From a bacterium (GTDB lineage: Bacteria; JAJRZV01): 6,642 bases of DNA. The notes below the pieces were generated by a model. The model did not search any database and was not told the DNA's origin. It saw nothing but the letters and a program-made list of their open reading frames with translations. This document shows positions 1 to 6,334 of this stretch, in pieces. The DNA is taken from the NCBI GenBank assembly GCA_024275095.1, contig JAJRZV010000004.1, forward strand, positions 1 to 6,642. The letters are read 5' to 3'. Made by a program: the position numbers and the translations under genes. How positions within the stretch are numbered: position 1 is the stretch's first letter; each line of letters opens with the position of its first letter.

Positions 1-818
1 ATAATTGTACTGTTATCGTGGGGCATGATAAACACCTGTCGGCCGTCTATGGCCTTTGTGATGATGCCGTAGTTGGTTATCCGGGCAGGAATAATAAGGT
101 GTACACCTTTTCCAGGACGGATACGCGCCTGTGCGCCTGCCAGTGCCGCGACACGCATGAGCCAGGAACCCGCTGCATTTATGTAAACTTTTGCACGAAT
201 GATGTACTTTTTTTTGTTGTATCTGTCGTAGACTTTTGCTGCTACAACTTTGCCCTCCTCGATTTCGAACTCGGTTAACTCACAGTGATTGAGTATTCTG
301 GCACCGTGACGTTGTGCAGAAACGGCATTGATTGTACATAATCGGAAAGGATCTATACCCCACTCGTCCATTGTCACGGCGCCGATTACGTCCTTTCTGA
401 TGCGTGGTTCCAGTTGCAGGAGTTCCTGGCGCGTAAGACGCGTATGGGGTTTCCCGCGTTTGAGGGGCTGAAACCTGTCATATCCGAGAAAATACGCTTC
501 TGCCAGTTCTAAATAAATGCGTGCAGCCGGGTCGTTTTTCAACACAGGAGTGAGAAAAGGAATGCGAAATAACATGAAAGGTGCAATGCGCTGAATGTAC
601 CCGCTATCCAGACATGAACGACGCGTGGTATCCACCTCGTTCATGAGATATCGGAGTCCTCCGTGAATCATGCCGCTGCATGCACCAGTAGCTCCGGAAG
701 AAAAGTCTTTTTTCTCTACCAGGATTGTATCAATACCTCGCAATGCGAGGTCACGTGCGATGCCCGTACCGTTTACATCGCCTCCGATGACCAGAGCATC
801 ACACCTGAGTTCTTCCAA
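1..818 (-). CDS. FAD-dependent glycerol-3-phosphate dehydrogenase (GlpA/GlpD family), N-terminal part, cut by window edge
   Basis: The family oxidises sn-glycerol 3-phosphate to dihydroxyacetone phosphate at the membrane and passes electrons to quinone. About 272 codons are visible; full members have roughly 380-550. An N-terminal Rossmann FAD-binding region reads VIGGDVNGTGIARDLALRG (residues 10-28), with the ribose-binding Glu at 35 and the family stretch SSGATGACSGMIHGGLRYL at 40-58. Further on are a DPFRL segment, an INAAGSW segment and a C-terminal KGVHLIIP segment. DPFRL resembles GlpA, while GMIHGGLRYL resembles GlpD, so I do not choose a symbol. The start is inferred to be TTG at 816-818: an in-frame TAA lies three codons upstream and no ATG occurs before residue 50. 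A GGGG about 10 bases upstream is only a weak ribosome binding site. Residue 14 is Asp where a Gly of the FAD-binding GxGxxG is expected. The gene lies 43 bases after the DsbA-like gene on the same strand, so co-transcription is likely. Confidence 0.88.
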   Translation of the reverse strand, partial: MEELRCDALVIGGDVNGTGIARDLALRGIDTILVEKKDFSSGATGACSGMIHGGLRYLMNEVDTTRRSCLDSGYIQRIAPFMLFRIPFLTPVLKNDPAARIYLELAEAYFLGYDRFQPLKRGKPHTRLTRQELLQLEPRIRKDVIGAVTMDEWGIDPFRLCTINAVSAQRHGARILNHCELTEFEIEEGKVVAAKVYDRYNKKKYIIRAKVYINAAGSWLMRVAALAGAQARIRPGKGVHLIIPARITNYGIITKAIDGRQVFIMPHDNSTI

Positions 819-861
819 AGCGCTTTATCCCCGCTGCGTAAATTAAACAGCAGATGAAAAA

Positions 862-1629
862 TTACCGAAGGTATTTTTCGATTACCTGTTCGAAAGCGGG
901 GTACGGCTGTGCGCCCCGGATAAAGGTTCCTTTTATTATTTTTGATCCCTTTTGGGTTTTGCCTATAATAAAAGAAGGGGTACCACGCACACCATAACTC
1001 ATCCCATCCCTCATGTCTTTTTCCACTTCAGAGGCATATTTGTTACTATCAAGACACTGTTTGAACTTGCTCATATTGAGTCCGATTTCAGAGGCAAAGC
1101 GTTCTATATTTTCACGGGAAAGATCACGCTGATTCTGGAAAAGCTTGTCATGCATTTGCCAGAACTTACCCTGTTCATTAGCACACTCTGCAGCCATGGC
1201 AGCTGTTTTAGCATACTGGTGAAAATTGAGAGGAAAATCTCTGAAAACCACTCGTACTTTGCCGGTTTTTATGTATTTGTCATAGATTTGAGGAAGAGTG
1301 TTTCTCGCCCATCTCCCACAGAATGGACACTGAAAATCGCTAAATTCAATAATGGTTACAGGTGCATTGGGGTTCCCTTTGATGGGGTCATCATCAATGC
1401 TGGCTTCAACTTCAGCGCCCTGAGGTGTCGGGCGTGGTCCCTGAGGGCGTTCTCCCTGAACCCGCTGCGCCATGCGTAAGGTACGGGCGAGATTCTGGGC
1501 AACGCTCTCAAAAGCAGAGATTTTTACAAGTACATACACCGCGAGAAACATCACTGCTACGAATGTGAGAATGGTGAAGATGGTGGTAATCACCATTAAC
1601 GGATGAACGGAATTTCTTTCATTGCTCAT
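862..1629 (-). CDS. membrane-anchored DsbA-family thioredoxin-fold oxidoreductase
   Basis: This is a 255-residue protein predicted to form, break or reshuffle disulfides in exported proteins. Residues 12-36 are a hydrophobic N-terminal anchor preceded by a short polar tail, so the rest should lie outside the cytoplasmic membrane. A Pro/Gln/Gly/Arg-rich linker covers about 59-72. The thioredoxin fold follows, beginning NAPVTIIEFSDF, with the redox motif CPFC at 101-104 and the cis-proline segment GTPSF (Pro218). Two more cysteines, C149 and C192, sit where many Thioredoxin_4 (BdbD/DsbA-like) proteins carry a second disulfide. The start ATG is well supported: GAGGAGGGA (1634-1642) lies four bases upstream. 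A promoter candidate is at 1659-1687. No DsbB or VKOR partner is in the window. Whether it works as an oxidase or an isomerase cannot be read from the sequence; a general DsbA-family call is secure. Confidence 0.93.
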   Translation of the reverse strand: MSNERNSVHPLMVITTIFTILTFVAVMFLAVYVLVKISAFESVAQNLARTLRMAQRVQGERPQGPRPTPQGAEVEASIDDDPIKGNPNAPVTIIEFSDFQCPFCGRWARNTLPQIYDKYIKTGKVRVVFRDFPLNFHQYAKTAAMAAECANEQGKFWQMHDKLFQNQRDLSRENIERFASEIGLNMSKFKQCLDSNKYASEVEKDMRDGMSYGVRGTPSFIIGKTQKGSKIIKGTFIRGAQPYPAFEQVIEKYLR

Positions 1630-1658
1630 TTTCTCCCTCCTCGAGATGAATTTTTATA

Positions 1659-1687
1659 ATTAAACTACAAAAAGATTTCTCTTGCAA
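1659..1687 (-). promoter_or_regulatory. candidate sigma-70 promoter of the DsbA-like gene
   Basis: Reading the minus strand, TTGCAA (1682-1687, 4 of 6 consensus bases) is followed after exactly 17 bases by TTTAAT (1659-1664, 5 of 6). Transcription would start near 1652, giving a leader of roughly 23-25 bases that contains the strong GAGGAGGGA ribosome binding site. Geometry and position suit the gene; this is inferred from sequence only. Confidence 0.5.
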
Positions 1688-1940
1688 GATGTAATTGGTC
1701 GTTAGAAAGCAAATAGAAGTAATAATAAGATGAAAGTACACGTTGTATGTTTGAATAATATGTTCTTCACAGTAAGGGGTTAGATTTAGATATCGATACA
1801 GATGTCTGGTTCTGCTCTCAATAATGACTTTTATGTGGCGAGATTTGCAAGGGGGACGAGAAGAACCCGGGTGCACCAAAGGGTAACTGGATGCGTAATT
1901 ACCGTTGGCAGGAAGAAATATATAGTATACCAGCCCCTGG

Positions 1941-2021
1941 ACGGGTTTGTATTGAAAGGTTAAAAGCGGTTTTGGAGTTGTGTTTGGTGGTGTTTGTTTT
2001 GGTTGTGGGAATGAGGTGTGT
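1941..2021 (-). terminator. candidate Rho-utilisation (rut-like) tract downstream of tRNA-Phe
   Basis: Across 1941-2020 the minus-strand RNA would hold 32 C and only 2 G, and the 54 bases from 2021 to 1968 contain no G at all. Such long, unstructured C-over-G tracts are the known hallmark of Rho loading sites. No G+C hairpin followed by a T run is visible after the tRNA, so Rho-dependent termination of the tRNA transcript is a reasonable inference. The end point of transcription cannot be placed. Confidence 0.3.
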
Positions 2022-2079
2022 CCGCCCCTGATAAAGCTCGCGCTGCTCGCAGTGCGCCTGTGGGCGTCGGTGGTTCGAC
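2021..2079. repeat. two reverse-complement fragments of the tRNA-Phe 3' half
   Basis: GTCGGTGGTTCGA at 2066-2078 is the exact reverse complement of 2149-2161, which encodes tRNA-Phe bases 46-58 (end of variable loop and 5' half of the T arm). With flanking wobble and G-C pairs the possible helix spans 2064-2079. TCCGCCCCTG at 2021-2030 is the exact reverse complement of 2138-2147, tRNA bases 60-69. Together they cover almost all of tRNA bases 46-69, but in swapped order. The first also forms its own 5-bp hairpin (CGTCG/CGACG, 2065-2080). Meaning unknown. Confidence 0.55.
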
Positions 2080-2133
2080 GATGGCGGAGGTTTTGGATTA
2101 TCCCTGCGGAGGATGAATGAACTGTTGTAGTTG

Positions 2134-2206
2134 TGGGCAGGGGCGGAATCGAACCACCGACACGGAGATTTTCAGTCTCCTGCTCTACCGACTGAGCTAC
2201 CTGCCC
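2134..2206 (-). tRNA. tRNA-Phe (anticodon GAA)
   Basis: A complete 73-base cloverleaf is readable on the minus strand. The acceptor stem GGGCAGG pairs with CCTGCCC, and the D arm is GCTC/GAGC with GG in the loop. The anticodon stem GGAGA/TCTCC encloses loop CTGAAAA with anticodon GAA (2171-2173), the variable loop is 5 bases (GTGTC), and the T arm is GGTGG/CCGCC with loop TTCGATT. The discriminator is A, as expected for Phe. CCA is not encoded (the next bases are CAA), so it must be added after transcription. A strong promoter lies 12 bases upstream. Confidence 0.98.
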
Positions 2207-2217
2207 ACCGACCATGT

Positions 2218-2246
2218 TTTTTACAGAATGTGAGCACGCATGTCAA
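2218..2246 (-). promoter_or_regulatory. sigma-70 promoter of tRNA-Phe
   Basis: On the minus strand a perfect TTGACA -35 box (2241-2246) is followed after 17 bases by TAAAAA (2218-2223, 4 of 6). Transcription would begin near 2211, leaving only about 4-5 bases before the mature tRNA 5' end, to be removed by RNase P. The 7-mer GCATGTC occurs twice 11 bases apart (2238-2244 and 2249-2255, plus-strand reading), and one copy overlaps the -35 box. Confidence 0.7.
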
Positions 2247-2278
2247 GGGCATGTCTTCTCCTTTTTTATCTGAAAATG

Positions 2279-2287
2279 TGGTATTCT
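2279..2287 (+). promoter_or_regulatory. candidate extended -10 element for the DUF721 gene
   Basis: TGG followed by TATTCT forms an extended -10 pattern (TGn plus a box with 4 of 6 consensus bases). No good -35 box stands upstream. The box ends 7 bases before the ATG at 2295, so transcription would start at or next to the start codon. This fits the absence of a ribosome binding site before this gene. Confidence 0.3.
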
Positions 2288-2294
2288 CCAAAGC

Positions 2295-2594
2295 ATGGAC
2301 AGGTTGAAAAAGGTGAGTGAGAAGGATGTGAGTCAGGTGCTTCAGTATTTAGGCCTCAGTCATTACCAGAGTATGATTCAACTATTAACAGCGTGGGAAA
2401 AAATTACCGGGGGGCGGTTGGCTTCTCATGTTCGAGTTGCTGATTTGAAAAAAGACGGTACGTTATTGCTGGAAGTAAATGACAGCACGTGGTTGACGGA
2501 ATTGCGTTTCATGAGAAAGGAGTTGCTGGAAAAGATTAGGAATGAGACGGACGTGGAGGTAAAAAAGATAGAGTTGCGATTCAAAAATTTTTGA
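2295..2594 (+). CDS. DUF721 (DciA-like) protein, probable replicative helicase loader
   Basis: This 99-residue protein matches the DUF721/DciA pattern. There is a helical N-terminus, then LTAWEKITGGRLASHV (Trp34, Gly39-40), DGTLLLEVNDSTWLTEL (54-70, Trp66) and a final VEVKKIELRF strand (87-96). DciA proteins load or assist the DnaB replicative helicase in bacteria that lack DnaC. The domain adopts a KH-like nucleic-acid-binding fold. This copy is little more than that domain, with no long disordered extension. The ATG is the only sensible start, because an in-frame TGA lies at 2271-2273, but no Shine-Dalgarno sequence precedes it and the transcript may be leaderless. It is followed by polA on the same strand, giving a replication-linked pair. 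The family call is from motif pattern; function is inferred from the family. Confidence 0.85.
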   Translation: MDRLKKVSEKDVSQVLQYLGLSHYQSMIQLLTAWEKITGGRLASHVRVADLKKDGTLLLEVNDSTWLTELRFMRKELLEKIRNETDVEVKKIELRFKNF

Positions 2595-2618
2595 TAAAAG
2601 ATATTCGGTGATTATTAT
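2591..2618 (+). promoter_or_regulatory. candidate promoter for polA-panE
   Basis: TTGATA (2591-2596, 5 of 6 consensus bases) overlaps the DUF721 stop codon and is followed after 16 bases by TATTAT (2613-2618, 5 of 6). Transcription would start near 2625, about 24 bases before the polA ATG. It could add to, or replace, readthrough from the DUF721 gene. Sequence match only. Confidence 0.4.
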
Positions 2619-2648
2619 ATTCAGTGTAGAGAACAGCCGTACCTGTCA

Positions 2649-5330
2649 ATGAGTACAGAATCCTTATTCCCGTCTCAGAGAGTTTATTTGATAGATGTAA
2701 TGGGTTTTATTTTTCGTGCATACCATGCCATTCCTCATCTCTCTACCAGTCGGGGGCTCCCTACAAATGCTGCTTTCGGAATTGCGAACATGTTGACCAA
2801 ATTGCTGCGCGAGGAGGAAGTAAAGTACGGAGCCATTGTATACGATGCGGGAAAGCCCCAGGAACGCATGGCCATTTATGAGGCTTATAAAGCCAACCGT
2901 CCTTCCATGCCTGAGGATCTTGCTCTTCAGCTTCCGTATATACAGGAAATTATAGATAATATGGGGCTCCCCATTATTTCTGTAGAGGGACATGAAGCAG
3001 ATGATGTGATAGCAACGCTTGCTCTCAAATTTGCCGCAAAGGGCTGGCAGGTAATTATCGTATCCGGCGACAAAGACCTCATGTGCCTGGTAAGCGATCG
3101 CATTTACATGCTTGATACCATGAAAGAAAGGCTTTATACGCCTGAAGAAGTTCAAAAACGTTTTGGAGTCACTCCTGATAAACTCCCGGACTTGCTTGCT
3201 CTAACAGGAGATAAGATTGATAACATACCGGGTGTCCCCGGAATAGGAGAGAAAACTGCATCGCGGCTCCTCAATGAATGGGGTAGCATAGATAAAGTTC
3301 TTGAAAACCTGGATTCTCTTCCTTCGAAAATTGCTGAGAAGATTAAAGCTCACCGTGAAAAACTTGAAATATCGAGAAGGCTCATTAGATTGAGAACAGA
3401 TCTTGATGTTGATCTCAGACTTGAAGACCTGCGTGTAAAAGAACCCAACCGGGAACGTCTTTTAAACATTTTCCGGGAACTCGAGTTTCAAAAGTTGCTT
3501 CATGAACTCACTTCCGCTTCTCTGGTCGATTACAACGCCTATAAGATTGTACTGTCCTGGGAGGAATTTGAATCTCTGGTGCAAACCCTTCAACAAACAC
3601 CAGTATTTGCTATTGACCTTGAAACCACCTCTCTGGATCCCCATGCTGCTGAAATCGTGGGCATTGCCCTTTCAACAGGTAAAGGAACAGGATGGTATGT
3701 GCCGTTGGGACACATATCGGGTAACGCTGCGTTTGCATTACGTGATGCATTGAACAGATTAAAGGGGATCCTGGAGAGCGAAGTTCATTTCAAGTGCGGT
3801 CAAAATCTCAAATATGATCACTGCGTATTATTGAATTACGGTATAGACATGAAAGGGATTCGTTCTGATTCCATGATTGCCGCATGGATGCTCAATCCCT
3901 TGCGCAAGCGCAATGACTTAGACAATCTTGCTGCTGAATATCTGGGACACCAAATGATTTCATATAAGGAGCTCACCGGAGGGAAGGGCAAGGCCGCCCC
4001 ATCCATTGCTTCCGTGGAACCACAAAGGGCTGGCAAGTATGCATGCGAGGACGCGGAGGTTGCCTTTATGCTGTGTCAGAAACTGGAGGATGTACTTTCA
4101 CGTGAACGTCTGGATTATGTGTACAGACATATAGAAATGCCGCTTGTTCGAATACTTTCGTTGATGGAAAAGACAGGGGTGAAAGTAGATAAAGAGAAAC
4201 TGGAGAGGCTGGGAGACTTTCTGGAAGCTCGAATCAGACAGTTGCGCCGGCACATCCAGGCGGAGGCAGGTGAGGAATTTAATCCTGATTCCCCCAAACA
4301 ACTTGCGCATGTGTTGTTTGAGAAGTTGGGTTTAAAAAAAGGCAAGCGTACGAAAACGGGCTATTCTACAGATGTGGAAGTGTTGAAAAGACTTGAGGGG
4401 GAGCATCCCATCATTCCCCTTATTCTTGAATACCGGACCAGTACCAAACTCTTCAGTACCTACGTAGAAGGGTTAAGAAAAAGCATTCATCCCCACACCG
4501 GCAGAGTTCATACTTCTTTTAACCAGACAGGCACGGCAACAGGCAGGTTATCATCCAGCAATCCCAATCTTCAGAACATTCCTGCCCGTGATGAAGGAAG
4601 GAGGGTTCGAGAACTGTTTGTGGCTGAAGAGGGATGGAAACTTATATCCGCTGATTATTCTCAGGTGGAACTACGCATACTGGCCCACTTGTCACAGGAT
4701 GAGGCTCTCATAGATGCGTTTGAAAGAGAGCTTGACATCCACACGGCCACGGCTGTGAGAATTTTCGGGGTGTCCCCTGATGCTGTCACTCCTGATATGC
4801 GCAGGAAGGCCAAGGTCATCAATTTTGGGATCATATACGGAATGGGTGTCCACGGGCTCGCGCAGCAACTTGGCATTTCACACGGTGATGCAAAGTTTTA
4901 TATTGATTCTTATTTCAAGACATTTCCTGGAGTGCGCCGGTTTATTGATGCAACCATAGAAGAAGCGCGCAAAACCCTGCTCGTCAGAACCATGTTTGGA
5001 CGTTTAAGGCCTGTGCCGGAACTGCGCAGTTCACGAAAGGACATTCAGAGCCAGGGTGAGAGAATTGCCATCAACACCCCGGTACAGGGCACAGCCGCTG
5101 ATATTATAAAAATCGCGATGATTCGAATTCATGAACAATTTGAAAAACAATGTTTGCAGGCGAGACTCATACTTCAGGTGCATGATGAACTTGTGGTGGA
5201 AGCCCCTGAGGATGAGGTGGATGCCGCATCCCGGATTTTGAAAGAACAGATGGAAAGTGCAGTGGAATTAAGGGTGCCTTTGAAAGTGGATGTTAACGTC
5301 GGAGACAACTGGGCTCAGGTTCACGGGTAA
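2649..5330 (+). CDS. polA: DNA polymerase I (5' nuclease, 3'-5' proofreading exonuclease and polymerase)
   Basis: At 893 residues this is a full-length family A polymerase (E. coli has 928), which fills gaps, removes RNA primers and repairs DNA in the cytoplasm. The 5' nuclease covers about 11-290: Asp16 in LID, Asp66, EADD at 116-119, SGDKD at 139-143 and the helix-hairpin-helix segment GDKIDNIPGVPGIGEKTA at 187-204. The proofreading domain (about 300-485) keeps every expected catalytic residue: Asp323 and Glu325 in DLET, Asp390 in GQNLKYD, Tyr464 and Asp468 in YACED. The polymerase domain has motif A SADYSQVELR (Asp669), the O helix RRKAKVINFGIIYG (Arg718, Lys722, Phe726, Tyr730) and motif C VHDE (His845, Asp846, Glu847). 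Phe726 matches E. coli Phe762. The ATG start lacks a clear ribosome binding site. panE follows after 8 bases. Confidence 0.98.
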   Translation: MSTESLFPSQRVYLIDVMGFIFRAYHAIPHLSTSRGLPTNAAFGIANMLTKLLREEEVKYGAIVYDAGKPQERMAIYEAYKANRPSMPEDLALQLPYIQEIIDNMGLPIISVEGHEADDVIATLALKFAAKGWQVIIVSGDKDLMCLVSDRIYMLDTMKERLYTPEEVQKRFGVTPDKLPDLLALTGDKIDNIPGVPGIGEKTASRLLNEWGSIDKVLENLDSLPSKIAEKIKAHREKLEISRRLIRLRTDLDVDLRLEDLRVKEPNRERLLNIFRELEFQKLLHELTSASLVDYNAYKIVLSWEEFESLVQTLQQTPVFAIDLETTSLDPHAAEIVGIALSTGKGTGWYVPLGHISGNAAFALRDALNRLKGILESEVHFKCGQNLKYDHCVLLNYGIDMKGIRSDSMIAAWMLNPLRKRNDLDNLAAEYLGHQMISYKELTGGKGKAAPSIASVEPQRAGKYACEDAEVAFMLCQKLEDVLSRERLDYVYRHIEMPLVRILSLMEKTGVKVDKEKLERLGDFLEARIRQLRRHIQAEAGEEFNPDSPKQLAHVLFEKLGLKKGKRTKTGYSTDVEVLKRLEGEHPIIPLILEYRTSTKLFSTYVEGLRKSIHPHTGRVHTSFNQTGTATGRLSSSNPNLQNIPARDEGRRVRELFVAEEGWKLISADYSQVELRILAHLSQDEALIDAFERELDIHTATAVRIFGVSPDAVTPDMRRKAKVINFGIIYGMGVHGLAQQLGISHGDAKFYIDSYFKTFPGVRRFIDATIEEARKTLLVRTMFGRLRPVPELRSSRKDIQSQGERIAINTPVQGTAADIIKIAMIRIHEQFEKQCLQARLILQVHDELVVEAPEDEVDAASRILKEQMESAVELRVPLKVDVNVGDNWAQVHG

Positions 5331-5338
5331 AGGATAAA

Positions 5339-6334
5339 ATGCGTATTTTGATATTTGGCGCAGGGAGCATCGGTTCCATCATCGGTGGTTTCCTGGCGCA
5401 TAAAGGGCACGAGGTGTGTCTCGTGGGACGAGAGCCTCACATGAAAGCGGTTGCCGATGCCGGCCTTCGAATTTCTGGTATATGGGGAGAACGTTGCGTA
5501 AAAGAAATTCATACTCGCACTTCGCTGGAGGGTCTGAATGACTCCTACGATGCAGTTCTTCTCACTGTTAAATCTTACGATACTGTGGATGCGGTTCGTG
5601 CGTTGAAACAGTTAGCATTACGTTCTCCTTTGTTTATATCATTTCAAAATGGTCTTGGTAATGTGGAAGTTCTCGAGCGTGAATTTGGAAAAGAAAAAAC
5701 GGGGGGCGCGAGAGTTATATTTGGCGCTCGTATTGTAAAACCTGGACATGTTGAAGTTACAGTGTGTGCTGATAAAGTTGCGCTTGGCCCTTTGTGGAAA
5801 CCTGTATCCCGCCGTCATCGGACACTTCTTGAGAATTTTGCAAACGTTCTGGATGAAGCAGGAATACCGTGTTTTTACACGGATAATGTTATTGTTTTTC
5901 TCTGGTCCAAGGTGCTTTACAATGCTCCGCTTAATCCTTTAAGTGCGCTTTTACGTGTGCCTTACGGTGAATTGTTGAGAGACGAAAGTTTGAGAATGGT
6001 GATGCGTCAAATAATCAGAGAAGGATATGCAGTAGCCCGTTCAGAACTTGGCTCGTTTGTTCCGTGGAAAAGCGCGGAAGAATATATAAAATTGTTTGAA
6101 GAGGAGCTTGTGCCGAACACGGCGGAGCATTATGCCAGCATGTGTGAGGACCTCTGGAAAAGGGGAAGAACAGAAATCGGAACCATCAATGGTGAAATTG
6201 TAAGACGAGGGATTGAGCGAGGTGTTGTGTGCCCCTCCAATTTTCTGCTTACACACCTGATCACCGCACTGTCTGAAAAGGCTGAAAAAAATATTTTTGA
6301 ATCCGCAACAAAAGGCAAATCCCCTATGAGGTAA
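5339..6334 (+). CDS. panE: 2-dehydropantoate 2-reductase (ketopantoate reductase)
   Basis: This is a 331-residue cytoplasmic enzyme that reduces 2-dehydropantoate to pantoate with NADPH in the pantothenate and coenzyme A pathway. The N-terminal Rossmann domain starts ILIFGAGSIGSIIGG (glycine loop at 7-12), with Arg31 in VGRE placed to bind the NADPH phosphate, and has the SFQNGLGN segment with Asn104. The C-terminal helical domain carries LWSKVLYNAPLNPLSALL, with the catalytic Lys191 plus Asn195 and Asn199, then Ser267 and the substrate-binding Glu279 in RTEIGTINGEIVRRG. Length is slightly above the usual 290-310 because of a short Lys/Ser-rich tail. AGGA (5331-5334) just after the polA stop acts as ribosome binding site, so polA and panE are almost certainly co-transcribed. 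The ApbA/PanE family includes related ketoacid reductases, so the exact substrate is inferred. Confidence 0.93.
   Translation: MRILIFGAGSIGSIIGGFLAHKGHEVCLVGREPHMKAVADAGLRISGIWGERCVKEIHTRTSLEGLNDSYDAVLLTVKSYDTVDAVRALKQLALRSPLFISFQNGLGNVEVLEREFGKEKTGGARVIFGARIVKPGHVEVTVCADKVALGPLWKPVSRRHRTLLENFANVLDEAGIPCFYTDNVIVFLWSKVLYNAPLNPLSALLRVPYGELLRDESLRMVMRQIIREGYAVARSELGSFVPWKSAEEYIKLFEEELVPNTAEHYASMCEDLWKRGRTEIGTINGEIVRRGIERGVVCPSNFLLTHLITALSEKAEKNIFESATKGKSPMR

Larger units (their letters stand above)
1643..2133. other. gene-poor stretch between the DsbA-like gene and tRNA-Phe
   Basis: I find no convincing protein gene here. The stretch holds the DsbA promoter (1659-1687), an extended -10-like TGGTATACT on the minus strand (1924-1932), and a C-rich, G-poor tract on the minus strand (1941-2021). 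It also holds two short reverse-complement copies of tRNA-Phe sequence (2021-2030 and 2064-2079) and a 46-codon plus-strand frame at 1891-2031. One minus-strand frame is open from 2215 to 1619 but translates through the tRNA and looks non-coding. The stretch is best read as tRNA trailer plus promoter region. Confidence 0.6.

Noticed and set aside
18-857. Plus-strand frames at 18-278 and 663-857
   Set aside because: Both are antisense to the glycerol-3-phosphate dehydrogenase; the minus-strand frame carries clear family motifs throughout.
952-1479. 175-codon plus-strand frame
   Set aside because: It lies wholly antisense to the well supported DsbA-like gene and shows no protein-like motif.
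2134-2161. Phage-type attachment site at the tRNA 3' end
   Set aside because: The repeat pieces are inverted and swapped, no direct repeat of the tRNA end is seen, and no integrase or phage gene is in the window.
1619-2215. 198-codon open frame on the minus strand overlapping the DsbA start
   Set aside because: It translates straight through the tRNA-Phe gene, includes the DsbA promoter and ribosome binding site, and its composition (runs of Thr, Pro, Ser and His) does not look like a protein family.
2664-3155. 163-codon minus-strand frame
   Set aside because: It is a shadow antisense to the 5' nuclease part of polA, whose motifs are unmistakable.
4098-4876. Several 66-76 codon minus-strand frames
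   Set aside because: They are antisense shadows of the polA polymerase domain.
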